The notes beneath the pieces were generated by a model. The model was not told the origin of the DNA. It searched no databases and worked only from the letters and a program-made list of their open reading frames with translations. DNA of 64,000 bases, from NCBI GenBank assembly GCA_009835005.1, contig WTFG01000003.1, positions 186,001 to 250,000 on the forward strand, written 5' to 3'. Every line of letters starts with the position of its first letter. Within the stretch, counting starts at the first letter, position 1. Positions 18,095-27,094 of this stretch are shown here, in pieces. This DNA is from Flavobacteriaceae bacterium Ap0902. Its GTDB lineage: Bacteria > Bacteroidota > Bacteroidia > Flavobacteriales > Weeksellaceae. A program made the position numbers and the translations under genes.

Positions 18095-19225
18095 TTAAGA
18101 ACGTTTTCCGTCCCCAGCATTATAAATCTCATATTTAAGGAATTCTGTTTCTAATTGCCCATTATATAAATCTATCACTTTGTCTGGACGTAAACCCACG
18201 TCATGAATGGCATTTCTATCAGAGGTGATAAACCACGCTATGGTATGTGGATAATTTTGTTTTAGCGTATCTCCAATTTTCTTGTAAAACGCATCACTTG
18301 TGATCTCCATACGTTCATCATACGGTGGGTTGAAGATGACAAGCAATGGGGATTCTTCTTTTTTTGTCTGAAAAAAATTCACTTGTTTTACTTCTATAAA
18401 TTCTTCTAAATCTGCTGCTTCTATATTATCCCAAGCGATATCTATAATATGCTGATTAATGTCGTATCCCGTAATTTTGCCATGAAAATCCCGAACGCGA
18501 TCCAACCTAGTTTGTCTAATTTTATTCCATAGATCTACATCAAAGTCTGGCCAGTTCATAAAACTAAAAGATTTTCTATGTAATTGTGCTGGAATATTCA
18601 AGGCCATCATCGCAGCTTCTATTAACAGTGTACCAGAACCACACATGGGATCCAATAAATTCCCCTTGCCATCCCATCCAGCAATCTTCAATAAACCTGC
18701 AGCCATCACCTCATTCATAGGTGCTTCTCCTGTGGCTTGTCTATAGCCCCTTTTAAACAATGGTTCCCCACTACTATCTAGCGATAGCGTCACAGTATTA
18801 TGCGTAATATGTAGGTTGACTACGATATCTGGATTATACTTTTCAACATCAGGTCGTTTACCTGTTTTCTCCATAAATCTATCTGCAATTGCATCTTTTA
18901 CGCGCAAGGCAGTAAAATGAGAGTGTTTAAAAGATGGAGAATTTACTGTAGCTGATATTTTAAAAGTAGAAGTTTGTTTGATATGCTTTTCCCATTCATA
19001 GGCTTTACAAATATCATAAAGTTCTTGTTCATTCTTTGCTTTAAATCTAGCAATAGGTTTCATAATTCTAATAGCCGTACGTAGGCTATAATTTGCTTTA
19101 TACAAAAAACCATCATCCCCTTCAAATTCTACCAAACGATTTTTAATTTTAACATTAGCACCACCTAATTGCTGTATTTCTTTGGCAAGAATCTCCTCAA
19201 ACCCATAAAAGGTTTTAGCTTGCAT
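18095..19225 (-). CDS. THUMP-domain 23S rRNA guanine-N2 methyltransferase (RlmL-like)
   Basis: 376 residues from ATG 19225; a TTG 15 bases upstream is less likely. The N-terminal THUMP domain (about 40-150) includes FKHSHFTALRVKDAI. The SAM-dependent fold follows with LLDPMCGSGTLLIEAAM (SAM loop) and LLVIFNPPYDERM, the NPPY motif of N2-guanine methylases. It matches the single-domain RlmL/RlmL-N group that modifies G2445 of 23S rRNA; tRNA Trm14-type activity is an alternative. Upstream is a 250-base AT-rich divergent spacer shared with the AI-2E gene. Confidence 0.88.
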   Translation of the reverse strand: MQAKTFYGFEEILAKEIQQLGGANVKIKNRLVEFEGDDGFLYKANYSLRTAIRIMKPIARFKAKNEQELYDICKAYEWEKHIKQTSTFKISATVNSPSFKHSHFTALRVKDAIADRFMEKTGKRPDVEKYNPDIVVNLHITHNTVTLSLDSSGEPLFKRGYRQATGEAPMNEVMAAGLLKIAGWDGKGNLLDPMCGSGTLLIEAAMMALNIPAQLHRKSFSFMNWPDFDVDLWNKIRQTRLDRVRDFHGKITGYDINQHIIDIAWDNIEAADLEEFIEVKQVNFFQTKKEESPLLVIFNPPYDERMEITSDAFYKKIGDTLKQNYPHTIAWFITSDRNAIHDVGLRPDKVIDLYNGQLETEFLKYEIYNAGDGKRS

Positions 19226-19475
19226 GATATAATTTTCCAAAATAAATTCTTTGCCACAAAGATATTATTCCCTAAGTGATTTAGCTCAATTTTTTGAATG
19301 TAAAATATTTATTAGCCTATATTATAAACTATGAGATATTAATAACAACATTTGGAAATTATTAATTAGTTGATTATAAAATGTTTAACAATTATTTAAT
19401 GTTTTATAATATACATTTAATTTATTATTTGTTAAAATTAATATTAAATTTGTGGAGCCTAAAAAAGCGTAAATA

Positions 19476-20684
19476 ATGAATTCTAGACTGCAATTCCATC
19501 CGAAACAGTATTTCTTTATCCTTGGTTCTATTATTTTGAGTATTGTAGGTTTATATTATGGGAGTGGGTTTTTGGTGCCTTTTTCATTTTCTATCTTGCT
19601 ATCTTTTATCCTCATGCAACCTCTGCGTTGGTTAGAGAAAAAGAAAATACCTACTCCAGTAGCCATAATTGGGATATTTTTAGCTGTTATTGGGATTATA
19701 TTTGGGATTACGTATTTCTTCTCCTCACAAATTGCCACATTAATTACAGACTTTAATAATTTTAGAGATGAATTTGCATCCCTGTTAGATTCCGGAATCA
19801 ACCAATATAACCAGACTTTTGATTTCTTGCCCCCCATAGACAAAGAATTGGTTACGTCAAGAGTTACAAATTATTTCGAAAATTCTGGTAGCAGCATATT
19901 GAGTACAACCTTCAGCCAAACCTCATCATTCTTCGCCAGTGCGTTTTTGGTACCAGTCTATGTATTTTTATTATTATTATATAGAAAAGGAATCAAAAAA
20001 GGAATTACTTTTTTCTTTAGACCAGAGAAACGTGAGAGTGTAGAGCAAATATTGAATGAGGTACAAAGTGTTGGGAAAAGTTATATCATAGGATTATTTA
20101 CCGTTATGTTAATTTTGGCAGTAATTAATAGCATCGCTTTATTAATAATTGGCGTAGATTATGCCATCATGTTTGGATGTTTAGCTGCGTTGCTCATTAT
20201 CATTCCTTATATTGGTACCTATCTTGGTGCTGCAATGCCCATTCTGTATGCGTTAGTTACCATTGATGCCACACATGCATTATTCGTTTTAATAGCATTT
20301 GTAGTAATTCAGGCCTTAGAAGGTAATATATTAACGCCAAAAATCGTTGGGAGTAACACCAGCGTAAATCCACTAACTGCATTTATTGCGTTAATTGTAG
20401 GAGGTTATGTTTGGGGGATTTCTGGGATGATTCTATCTATTCCATTTGTAGCCATGTTAAAGAAAGTATTCCGTCATGTTTCTGGTTTACAACCATTATC
20501 ACTATTAATGGGAGAGGAATTATATGAAAAAGATATCCATCTGCCCGCAGATCAGGATCAGATAGAGATACCAGAAGAATACAAGGCAGATGATGAGGAT
20601 AAAAGTAAAAAATCCAGCAAAATTTCTAGGGTTTTACATAAATTATTTTTTGATAATAAGAAGTCCAAAGATTCAGATATCTAA
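19476..20684 (+). CDS. AI-2E family (TqsA/PerM-like) transporter
   Basis: 402 residues with about eight membrane segments in the family's order: two at the N-terminus, a cytosolic/periplasmic amphipathic part, then a dense block containing IPYIGTYLGAAMPIL and NILTPKIVGSNTSVNPLTAF, the family signatures. The C-terminal tail is charged and Lys-rich. Such proteins export signalling molecules, sodium or small solutes; the name does not prove AI-2 export. A TAAATTTG element lies at 19445-19452. The 3' end overlaps mgtE tail-to-tail by 12 bases. Confidence 0.9.
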   Translation: MNSRLQFHPKQYFFILGSIILSIVGLYYGSGFLVPFSFSILLSFILMQPLRWLEKKKIPTPVAIIGIFLAVIGIIFGITYFFSSQIATLITDFNNFRDEFASLLDSGINQYNQTFDFLPPIDKELVTSRVTNYFENSGSSILSTTFSQTSSFFASAFLVPVYVFLLLLYRKGIKKGITFFFRPEKRESVEQILNEVQSVGKSYIIGLFTVMLILAVINSIALLIIGVDYAIMFGCLAALLIIIPYIGTYLGAAMPILYALVTIDATHALFVLIAFVVIQALEGNILTPKIVGSNTSVNPLTAFIALIVGGYVWGISGMILSIPFVAMLKKVFRHVSGLQPLSLLMGEELYEKDIHLPADQDQIEIPEEYKADDEDKSKKSSKISRVLHKLFFDNKKSKDSDI

Positions 20685-22025
20685 GATCATTCTGGCAACT
20701 AAGAAATAAATAGAAATTCCCAATACATCATTACTGGTAGTGATAAATGGTCCCGTGGCAATCGCAGGATTAATTCCTCTTTTTTCTAAAATCAAAGGAA
20801 TTAAAGTACCAATGATAGCCGCAACCAACACCACAGAAAATAGCGAAATAGAAATCGTGAGTCCTGCCCATAAATCACCGTATAGAATATAACTAAACCC
20901 AAAAAGAATAACAGAAAGCGCTACCCCACTTATGATTCCCATAGAGATTTCTCTTAACAAATTACTCCACATACTACCCCTCATATTCCCCATGGCAAGC
21001 GCCTGTACTACGATGGCAGAAGATTGAACCCCCATGTTCCCAGCCGTAGCAGCTATCAAGGGAATAAAGAGAATAAGCATAGGGATTTTGTTCATCGCCG
21101 TCAAATTCCCATCTAGGATTCTAGAACTAATCAAACTCCCTACTACACCAATCAGTAGCCATGGCAAGCGTGCTTTGGTTAAATCCCAAATGCTATCATG
21201 CATGTCTACATCCTCTGAGATACCAGAGGCTAATTGATAATCTTTCTCTGCCTCATCCCTAATGAAATCCAAGACATCATCCATCGTGATATGCCCTACT
21301 AAAGTTCCTCTTTCATCTAGAACAGGCATTTCAAACCTATCATATTTCTGGATATCATTCGCCACATCCTCTGCAGTATCATTAATAGCTACATAATGAA
21401 ACTTGGGATTAAACACATCTGCAATTTGCGTTCTAGAGGACGTAGTCAAAAGGCTTTTAAGACTTAAAGTCCCAAGCAATTTATCATGATCATCTACCAC
21501 ATAAATAGAATACACTTCTTCCATATCCTCTGCCTGTTTACGCATTTCCTTCACTGCACGTATCACAGACCAATTGGCATTGACTTTCACCAACTCTTTA
21601 CCCATTAGCCCACCAGCGGTGTCCTCATCATAACGCAAAAGATCTACAATATCCTTGGCATGTTCCTCATCCAGGATTTCGCTAATTACCTCTTGCTTCT
21701 TGTCCTCTTCTAATTCTGAAAGTACATCTGCTGCATCATCAGATTCCAACTCATCTATGACTTCCTCTGCAATCTGTTTAGATGATAAGTTTTGAAGCAA
21801 CTTCCTACGGTCTTCCTCTTCTAATTCCAAAAGTACTGCAGCAGAATCCTCATTATCTAGCACAGATAAAATAAAAAGTTGGTCTTCTAAATATATTTCA
21901 TCAAAAAGTTCTGCAATATCTGCATTATGCAAATGTTCCAGAATTTCTAATGTCATCTTTGGGTTACGTTCCTCTAACGGAACTTCTAACTCTCTTAATA
22001 CCTTATCTATACTCCAATCACTCAT
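20673..22025 (-). CDS. mgtE: MgtE magnesium transporter
   Basis: 450 residues. The N-terminal superhelical MgtE-N domain is rich in acidic Leu/Glu repeats (residues 1-130), followed by a CBS pair (about 135-255, containing GGLMGKELVKV and GTLVGHITMDDVLDFI) and five membrane helices with the pore segment ATAGNMGVQSSAIVVQALA. It is a magnesium-gated channel of the inner membrane. ATG overlaps the rsmA stop by four bases (ATGA), indicating translational coupling. Its stop overlaps the AI-2E gene by 12 bases. Confidence 0.95.
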   Translation of the reverse strand: MSDWSIDKVLRELEVPLEERNPKMTLEILEHLHNADIAELFDEIYLEDQLFILSVLDNEDSAAVLLELEEEDRRKLLQNLSSKQIAEEVIDELESDDAADVLSELEEDKKQEVISEILDEEHAKDIVDLLRYDEDTAGGLMGKELVKVNANWSVIRAVKEMRKQAEDMEEVYSIYVVDDHDKLLGTLSLKSLLTTSSRTQIADVFNPKFHYVAINDTAEDVANDIQKYDRFEMPVLDERGTLVGHITMDDVLDFIRDEAEKDYQLASGISEDVDMHDSIWDLTKARLPWLLIGVVGSLISSRILDGNLTAMNKIPMLILFIPLIAATAGNMGVQSSAIVVQALAMGNMRGSMWSNLLREISMGIISGVALSVILFGFSYILYGDLWAGLTISISLFSVVLVAAIIGTLIPLILEKRGINPAIATGPFITTSNDVLGISIYFLVARMILDI

Positions 22026-22792
22026 CCCGCCATGATTTTAGTTAGTGCTATAAAATCTTTTACTGTTAATTGCTCTGCCCGTAGATTAAACACAGCATCC
22101 TCTTTATGGACCTCTGGAATACCAAGACTCTTCAAAGCATTGCGCAGCGTTTTTCTTCTTTGGCTAAATCCAGCTTTCACCACTTGTTTGAATTTCTTAT
22201 CCTCTACGCCGTCTAATGTTGTGCGTTTTCTAATCAATCTAATCACTCCAGATTTAACCCTAGGTGGTGGATTAAACACCTTTTCATTCACCGTGAATAA
22301 ATATTCTACATCATAATAGGCTTGGACCAAAACCGATAAAATCCCATACGTCTTATTTCCAGAAGCAGAAGCAATACGTTCTGCCACCTCCCTTTGGAAC
22401 ATGCCTACAACCTCTGGCACCATTTCCTTCTCATCCAAAACTTTAAAGAGAATTTGAGAAGAAATATTATAAGGGAAATTTCCAATAATGGCAATAGGTC
22501 TATCAAACTTATCTAGAAAACTCATATTCAAAAAGTTTTCTGAATAGATTGGCAGATTTTGTTTAATCCCATTGTATTTTTCATTCAAAAAATCAACAGA
22601 CTCCGTATCAATTTCTACAGCAGTCACTTTCTTGCCATCATGGATTAGAAAATCTGTCAAAACTCCCATTCCAGGACCTATTTCTAAGACTTCCTCATAA
22701 CCCTCCCACGTAAGAGATTCCGTGATCTTTTGTGCTATGTTTAAATCGGTTAAAAAATGTTGACCTAGGTGCTTTTTTGCTTTTACAGACAT
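22022..22792 (-). CDS. rsmA: 16S rRNA dimethyladenosine transferase
   Basis: 256 residues, all motifs present: KKHLGQHFLTD at the N-terminus, the SAM loop VLEIGPGMGVLTDFL, the acidic VEID, and the catalytic IIGNFPYNISS (NLPY-like). The C-terminal helical domain contains FSQRRKTLRNALKSL. It dimethylates A1518 and A1519 during 30S maturation. It is coupled to mgtE by a four-base overlap. Confidence 0.96.
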   Translation of the reverse strand: MSVKAKKHLGQHFLTDLNIAQKITESLTWEGYEEVLEIGPGMGVLTDFLIHDGKKVTAVEIDTESVDFLNEKYNGIKQNLPIYSENFLNMSFLDKFDRPIAIIGNFPYNISSQILFKVLDEKEMVPEVVGMFQREVAERIASASGNKTYGILSVLVQAYYDVEYLFTVNEKVFNPPPRVKSGVIRLIRKRTTLDGVEDKKFKQVVKAGFSQRRKTLRNALKSLGIPEVHKEDAVFNLRAEQLTVKDFIALTKIMAG

Positions 22793-22833
22793 GCTACAAA
22801 GTTCGTTAAAAATTATTTAAAAATGAGGTATTA

Positions 22834-22866
22834 AAAAGCCAGAAGTTTCAAGATAACATCTGGCGT
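22834..22866 (-). terminator. Terminator of the isoaspartyl peptidase gene
   Basis: Read on the minus strand: GCCAGATGTT, short loop, AACTTCTGGC with one mismatch region, then TTTTTAAT. It lies between the peptidase stop and rsmA start. Confidence 0.75.
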
Positions 22867-22896
22867 TTAGTATCTCAATAAAATAGAAACAAAATT

Positions 22897-23880
22897 TTAC
22901 TTTTTATATAATTCTACTGTGATTTTCCCATCTTCTGTAATCGCCCCACGGAACATCCCTTGCGTATTGAAATCCATCGATACATTGCCGTTTTTATCCA
23001 ATGCAATCATACCTCCATTTCCACCTAGTTTCTCTATATGATTAAGCACTTCTTTTACACTTCTGCTAACGGATTGTTTGCCATACATCATGCGAGCCGC
23101 CACATCATAGGCCGCCACACTTCTTATATAATATTCTCCCCAACCTGTACTAGAAACACCAACTTCCCCGTTGACATAAGTTCCTGCGCCAATAATAGGT
23201 GAATCCCCGATTCTAGCCCATCTCTTGTTGCTCATACCCCCCGTAGAAGTACCAGCCGATAAATTTCCTTCCTGGTCTAAAGCCACAGCACCCACAGTTC
23301 CGAATTTCCAATCTGGATAATCTAAATCAATCGAACCTACCTTTTTCTCTTCTTTCTCTACAATCGATTGCAGTTGTTTAAATCTCCTTTCTGTCCAGAA
23401 ATATACAGGACTCACCATCTCTAATCCCTGTTCTTTGGCAAATAATTCTGCCCCTTCCCTACTCAATAACACATGTGGGGAGTTATCCATCACCGCTCTC
23501 GCCGCTAATATGGGATTTTTCACATTCGTAACCCCTGCCACAGCACCCGCATTTTCTGTTTTCCCATACATAATAGAAGCATCTAGTTCATTGCGCCCAT
23601 CATGGGTAAACACAGCACCTTTCCCAGCGTTAAATAACGGGGAATTCTCTAAAACCATAATCGCAGATTGCACCGCCTCCAAACTATTTTCACCAGCCTG
23701 TATCTCTGCATATCCCGCTTTTAGCGCCTCTTCTAATTTCGCTTTATAGGCTACTTCTTCCTCCGCACTTACATTTTCTTGGTTGATAGTTCCAGCACCC
23801 CCGTGAATAACCAACACATATTTCTCTTGCGCATTTAACCAACCAGCAACCACAAATAATAATAAAACTAAATATTTCAT
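22897..23880 (-). CDS. Isoaspartyl peptidase / L-asparaginase (Ntn hydrolase)
   Basis: 327 residues from ATG 23880, beginning with a signal peptide (MKYLVLLLFVVAGWLNAQ). The plant-type asparaginase fold shows VIHGGAGTI at the N-terminus. The self-processing site is GTVGAVALD, whose Thr becomes the nucleophile after cleavage, and TSTGGMSNKRWARIGDSPI with GAGTYVNGEVG form the substrate pocket. It removes isoAsp dipeptides or asparagine, here in the periplasm. All catalytic residues are intact. A longer start at 23901 would add seven residues before the signal and is unlikely. Confidence 0.92.
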   Translation of the reverse strand: MKYLVLLLFVVAGWLNAQEKYVLVIHGGAGTINQENVSAEEEVAYKAKLEEALKAGYAEIQAGENSLEAVQSAIMVLENSPLFNAGKGAVFTHDGRNELDASIMYGKTENAGAVAGVTNVKNPILAARAVMDNSPHVLLSREGAELFAKEQGLEMVSPVYFWTERRFKQLQSIVEKEEKKVGSIDLDYPDWKFGTVGAVALDQEGNLSAGTSTGGMSNKRWARIGDSPIIGAGTYVNGEVGVSSTGWGEYYIRSVAAYDVAARMMYGKQSVSRSVKEVLNHIEKLGGNGGMIALDKNGNVSMDFNTQGMFRGAITEDGKITVELYKK

Positions 23881-23947
23881 ATCCCATAATTTGAAGCTCA
23901 ATATAGCACAATTTGACTAAAACATGGCCGATTTAATTCATTTATTT

Positions 23948-24092
23948 GGAGCCACTTCCCGCTTTACATTCCTATCTTTTCCCTATATGGCTTATAAAAT
24001 TTTGCGAAGAATGAGCTTCCGCTGGTCGCTATTCCCTGCCGCATTTTATCAGCGCCCTATAGAAAAAAGGATATCCATTACAATCGGGGCTA
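23948..24092. repeat. Intergenic inverted-repeat-like element of flavobacterial type
   Basis: It begins GGAGCCACTTCCCGCTTTAC and ends AAAGGATATCCATTACAATC followed by GGGGCTA, with halves that are loosely inverted (CCCG...ATCTTTT against AAAAAGGATAT...CGGGG). It is richer in G and C than the surrounding spacer. From memory this pattern (a CCCGCT end, a central hairpin and an ATCGGGGCTA end) recurs between genes in many Flavobacteriaceae. An apparent 70-codon frame across it (23924-24136) is not convincing as a gene. Confidence 0.55.
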
Positions 24093-24141
24093 TTAAAATA
24101 ATTAAAGCTTTGTATATTTATATCATCATCAAGTGAGAAAT

Positions 24142-24396
24142 ATGAATAAATATATTTTAATAATCACTTGGAGTAGTATTTTTTTAGAAATACTACTTTT
24201 TGGAGCAATATTTATGGAACAAAAAAAGAAAATGTACCTTTTCATTTTAGGTGTTCTTTTCCATTTTTTAATATTCTTTTTTTTAGGATTGTTTAGTTTC
24301 TTTTTAGTTATGACCGCTGGTTTAGCTCTCTATTTATTACCAACAACATTAAAAATTTTTAAAAATGAATATATATATAGAAAATCAAAGATTTAG
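24142..24396 (+). CDS. Small orphan membrane protein
   Basis: 84 residues from ATG 24142; a GTG nine bases earlier is possible. It consists almost entirely of three hydrophobic helices with a short basic loop (MEQKKKMY) and a basic tail (NEYIYRKSKI). No family is recognised. It overlaps the next gene by 32 bases in a different frame, so the two are probably translated together. Base composition is extremely AT-rich and the pair has no functional tie to its neighbours, which fits acquisition as a unit. Confidence 0.6.
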   Translation: MNKYILIITWSSIFLEILLFGAIFMEQKKKMYLFILGVLFHFLIFFFLGLFSFFLVMTAGLALYLLPTTLKIFKNEYIYRKSKI

Positions 24397-24847
24397 TCAA
24401 TACTGGCTTTGGCTTATACTAATTATAATTTTTTCAGGCATACTTTATGATGGAACTCAACATTTTACAAATTATCCATCAACATCAGCAATTATAGGAT
24501 TATGTATCACTTTCTTAATCATACTTTTTTTTATTATTCTCAAATTGAGAGTAGTAATATCTGAAGATGGGATAGCATATTCTTTTTTTCCAATAATTAA
24601 AGAAAAACATTTAAGTTGGGATAAAATTAATACTATTGCATTGATTGAATATAATCCTATTAGAGAATTTGGAGGTTGGGGATTTAGATACAACCCAAGT
24701 AAAAATATAAAAGCCTATAATACAGGTGGAAATGTTGGATTGTTAATAAATAAAAACTTACTAATCGGCTTGAAAAAACCAACTAAATTTCAACTCTTCT
24801 TGAGTGAAAATATTACCATTAGAAATAAAATAGTTATTAAAAAATAA
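24365..24847 (+). CDS. Membrane-anchored PH-like domain protein
   Basis: 160 residues. Two membrane helices (about 13-30 and 42-60) are followed by a soluble domain. RVVISEDGIAYSFFPI, HLSWDKI and the run GGWGFRYNPSKNIKAYNTGG, then NVGLLI, are typical of bacterial PH-like (YdjM/DUF-type) domains that often sit behind two helices. Function in such proteins is generally unknown. It overlaps the preceding gene by 32 bases and is followed by a long non-coding stretch. Confidence 0.65.
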   Translation: MNIYIENQRFSQYWLWLILIIIFSGILYDGTQHFTNYPSTSAIIGLCITFLIILFFIILKLRVVISEDGIAYSFFPIIKEKHLSWDKINTIALIEYNPIREFGGWGFRYNPSKNIKAYNTGGNVGLLINKNLLIGLKKPTKFQLFLSENITIRNKIVIKK

Positions 24848-25480
24848 AAACGTCATACAACAAGGGTAGCTGATGCACAACTCCCTTTTTCATAAGCAAA
24901 TTGCATTTTTCTATAAAACTAACCTTTTTTAAAGCTTTCTAAGCGATTTTATTCTTTGCGCTTTCCATAAAGTAGGGAAGTTTTGAAGTAAATGGCATGA
25001 CTTAAAATGTTTGATTTTGCGCCTATTAACCGAGTTAAATAAAAATTATCCTTTAGAACTAAGCTATCTAGGCTTAAACTGTAAAATAATTTCGGCGTGA
25101 ATTCTTTATTTCCTTGCTCACTTAAAATTACTGAATTTCAATATTTTATGCAATGACTTTGATTTTATTTCTTTACTTTTGGTTTGAGTTACAGAATAGT
25201 TGTGCAACGGGTACGAAGTATATAGCTCATAGCTAGTTAGTTGATTTCCTTAAAATTAAGGCATATTTAAAAAGTCCTCAAATTTTCATATTTGACGATT
25301 TTCAATAAAAAAGATAAATAGTAAAATTTAAAAATCTAACTTGTGCTTAATCCTAAGATAATATCTAATTTATACGATACCTGCCATATACAAGATCGTT
25401 AGCTTGAATGCAGGAGCAAGTTTGCGAAATGAAAAATGAGCTGGAAATTTTATATCTTTATTAATTGAAATATTTCACCC
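24848..25480. other. 633-base gene-free stretch with cassette-like end sequences
   Basis: No reading frame of coding character on either strand. The left part has GTCATACAACAAGGGTAGC (24852-24870) and the right part has GTTGTGCAACGGGTAC (about 25199-25214), sharing CAAC..GGGTA. The right copy leads into GAAGTATATAGCTCATAGCT. These resemble end sequences of orphan-gene cassettes. The final 200 bases should hold the carbonic anhydrase promoter, but I see no strong TAnnTTTG match. Confidence 0.45.
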
Positions 25481-26110
25481 ATGGAACTAAAAGATATTTT
25501 TGATAACAATAAAAAATGGATCGCAACTAAGCTGGAAGAGAATCCAGACTATTTTGAGGAATTAAATAAAGGGCAGACCCCAGAAATTCTCTACATTGGT
25601 TGTTCGGATTCCAGAGTTACCGCAGAGGATATTATGGGATTAAAACCAGGTGAGTTATTTGTGCATAGAAATATAGCTAATATTGTTAACGCTATAGACA
25701 TGAATGCCCAAAGTGTAATCAACTATGCTGTTTCTAAATTAAAAGTTAAACATATCATTGTATGTGGGCATTACGCTTGTGGTGGAGTAAAAGCTGCCAT
25801 GGTAGCAAAAGATTTGGGCATCCTAAACCCATGGCTAAGAAATATACGCGATGTGTATCGCCATTATAATGATGAACTCAATAGCATTGAGGATGAACAG
25901 AAACGCTATGATAGGTTAGTAGAGTTAAACGTGAAAGAGCAAGCCATTAATGTGGTGAAAATGGCTGCTGTGCAGAAAGCCATGCGCGGTAGAGGGATGC
26001 AGGTTCATGGTTGGGTATTTGATATGAAAAATGGAAATTTAATTGATTTAAAAATTGATTTTAATGCAATTTTAGAAGAAATTATGGAAATTTATAGATT
26101 AGAAGAGTAA
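25481..26110 (+). CDS. Beta-class carbonic anhydrase
   Basis: 209 residues, cytoplasmic. Zinc ligands are Cys in IGCSDSRV and His/Cys in CGHYACGGVKAA; the Asp-Arg pair of CSDSR is the catalytic dyad. It interconverts CO2 and bicarbonate, supplying carboxylases. Length and motif spacing match bacterial beta enzymes (Can type). It is monocistronic, with the downstream DUF72 gene 60 bases away on the same strand. Confidence 0.94.
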   Translation: MELKDIFDNNKKWIATKLEENPDYFEELNKGQTPEILYIGCSDSRVTAEDIMGLKPGELFVHRNIANIVNAIDMNAQSVINYAVSKLKVKHIIVCGHYACGGVKAAMVAKDLGILNPWLRNIRDVYRHYNDELNSIEDEQKRYDRLVELNVKEQAINVVKMAAVQKAMRGRGMQVHGWVFDMKNGNLIDLKIDFNAILEEIMEIYRLEE

Positions 26111-26173
26111 CATGACTACACTTTTTCAAGATTAATAAGCTAATTCCTTTTTAATAATCTATGATACTGCGCT

Positions 26174-27082
26174 ATGAAATTTGGGAAGATTGATGTTTTA
26201 AACGGAATAGATTTTTCATTACCACCAGATCATCCAGAAACTGCAAACATTTTAAAACAAAATGCGTCTGGTGATTCGTTACCAGATGTTTACGTGGGAT
26301 GTGCGAAATGGAATAAACAAGATTTAAAAAATTTCTATCCCAGAGGAACCAAAGATGAATTGGCCTATTATGCAACACAATTTAATGCGATAGAAATGAA
26401 TGCTGGTTTCTATAGAATATTCCCCAAAGAACAATTTGAGAAATGGGCATATAAAGTTACGCCTGGATTTAAGTTTTTTCCTAAAATTTACCAAGGAATT
26501 AGCCATTGGAAACGATTACAAAATGCAGAAAACTATGTAGAAGAAAATATAAATGCAATCTTGAGGCTAGAAGCGCATTTGGGAATGCCCTTTATCCAAA
26601 TGCATCAAAATTTTAGTCCGAAACCAGAAAATGTAGAAACGCTAGAAAACTTCATTCAAAATGTATGGCCCGCGAAATTCCCCCTCGCTTTTGAATTACG
26701 CCATGAGGATTGGTTTAATAATCCACCACTAACAGATGAGGTATTTAATTTATTTGAGAAGAATCAAATTACCAACATTATCACAGATACAGCAGGCAGA
26801 AGGGATATGTTGCACATGAGATTGACCACACGCGCAGCTTTCATTAGGTACGTTGGCTCAAACGATAAAATCTTAGATTATAAGCGTGCAGAAAAATGGA
26901 CACAACGTATCAAACAATGGAGTGATTTAGGTATTCAAAAAGTATTTTTCTTTGTGCATCAACATAAAGAAGAAGAAAGTGTAGCTATAGCCAAATTCTT
27001 TATAGAAAAATTAAATGACGTATTAGGAACAGAATTAAAAGTTCCTTTATTGAAAGAGGATACTCCTAAACTAGATTTATAA
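26174..27082 (+). CDS. DUF72 (YecE-like) protein
   Basis: 302 residues. A DUF72 TIM-barrel-like fold is indicated by VYVGCAKWNKQDLKNFYP, FNAIEMNAGFYRIFP, FPLAFELRHEDWF and RYVGSND, all family landmarks. No biochemical role is established; similarity to endonuclease IV-like barrels has been noted for the family. It carries no signal peptide. Its stop is 12 bases from the convergent menB stop. Confidence 0.88.
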   Translation: MKFGKIDVLNGIDFSLPPDHPETANILKQNASGDSLPDVYVGCAKWNKQDLKNFYPRGTKDELAYYATQFNAIEMNAGFYRIFPKEQFEKWAYKVTPGFKFFPKIYQGISHWKRLQNAENYVEENINAILRLEAHLGMPFIQMHQNFSPKPENVETLENFIQNVWPAKFPLAFELRHEDWFNNPPLTDEVFNLFEKNQITNIITDTAGRRDMLHMRLTTRAAFIRYVGSNDKILDYKRAEKWTQRIKQWSDLGIQKVFFFVHQHKEEESVAIAKFFIEKLNDVLGTELKVPLLKEDTPKLDL

Positions 27083-27094
27083 ACGGTAGATAAA

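Noticed and set aside
19373-19410. ATTATAAAA / TTTTATAAT inverted repeat before the AI-2E gene
   Set aside because: Simple AT-rich arms with a 20-base gap; such repeats arise readily by chance in this composition.
23924-24136. 70-codon plus-strand frame in the spacer after the isoaspartyl peptidase
   Set aside because: It lies across the repeat-like element, shows no recognisable protein features and has no promoter; the bases are better explained as the intergenic element.
24848-25480. Possible structured non-coding RNA in the long spacer
   Set aside because: I could not fold a convincing conserved structure or find a promoter; only the end sequences stood out.
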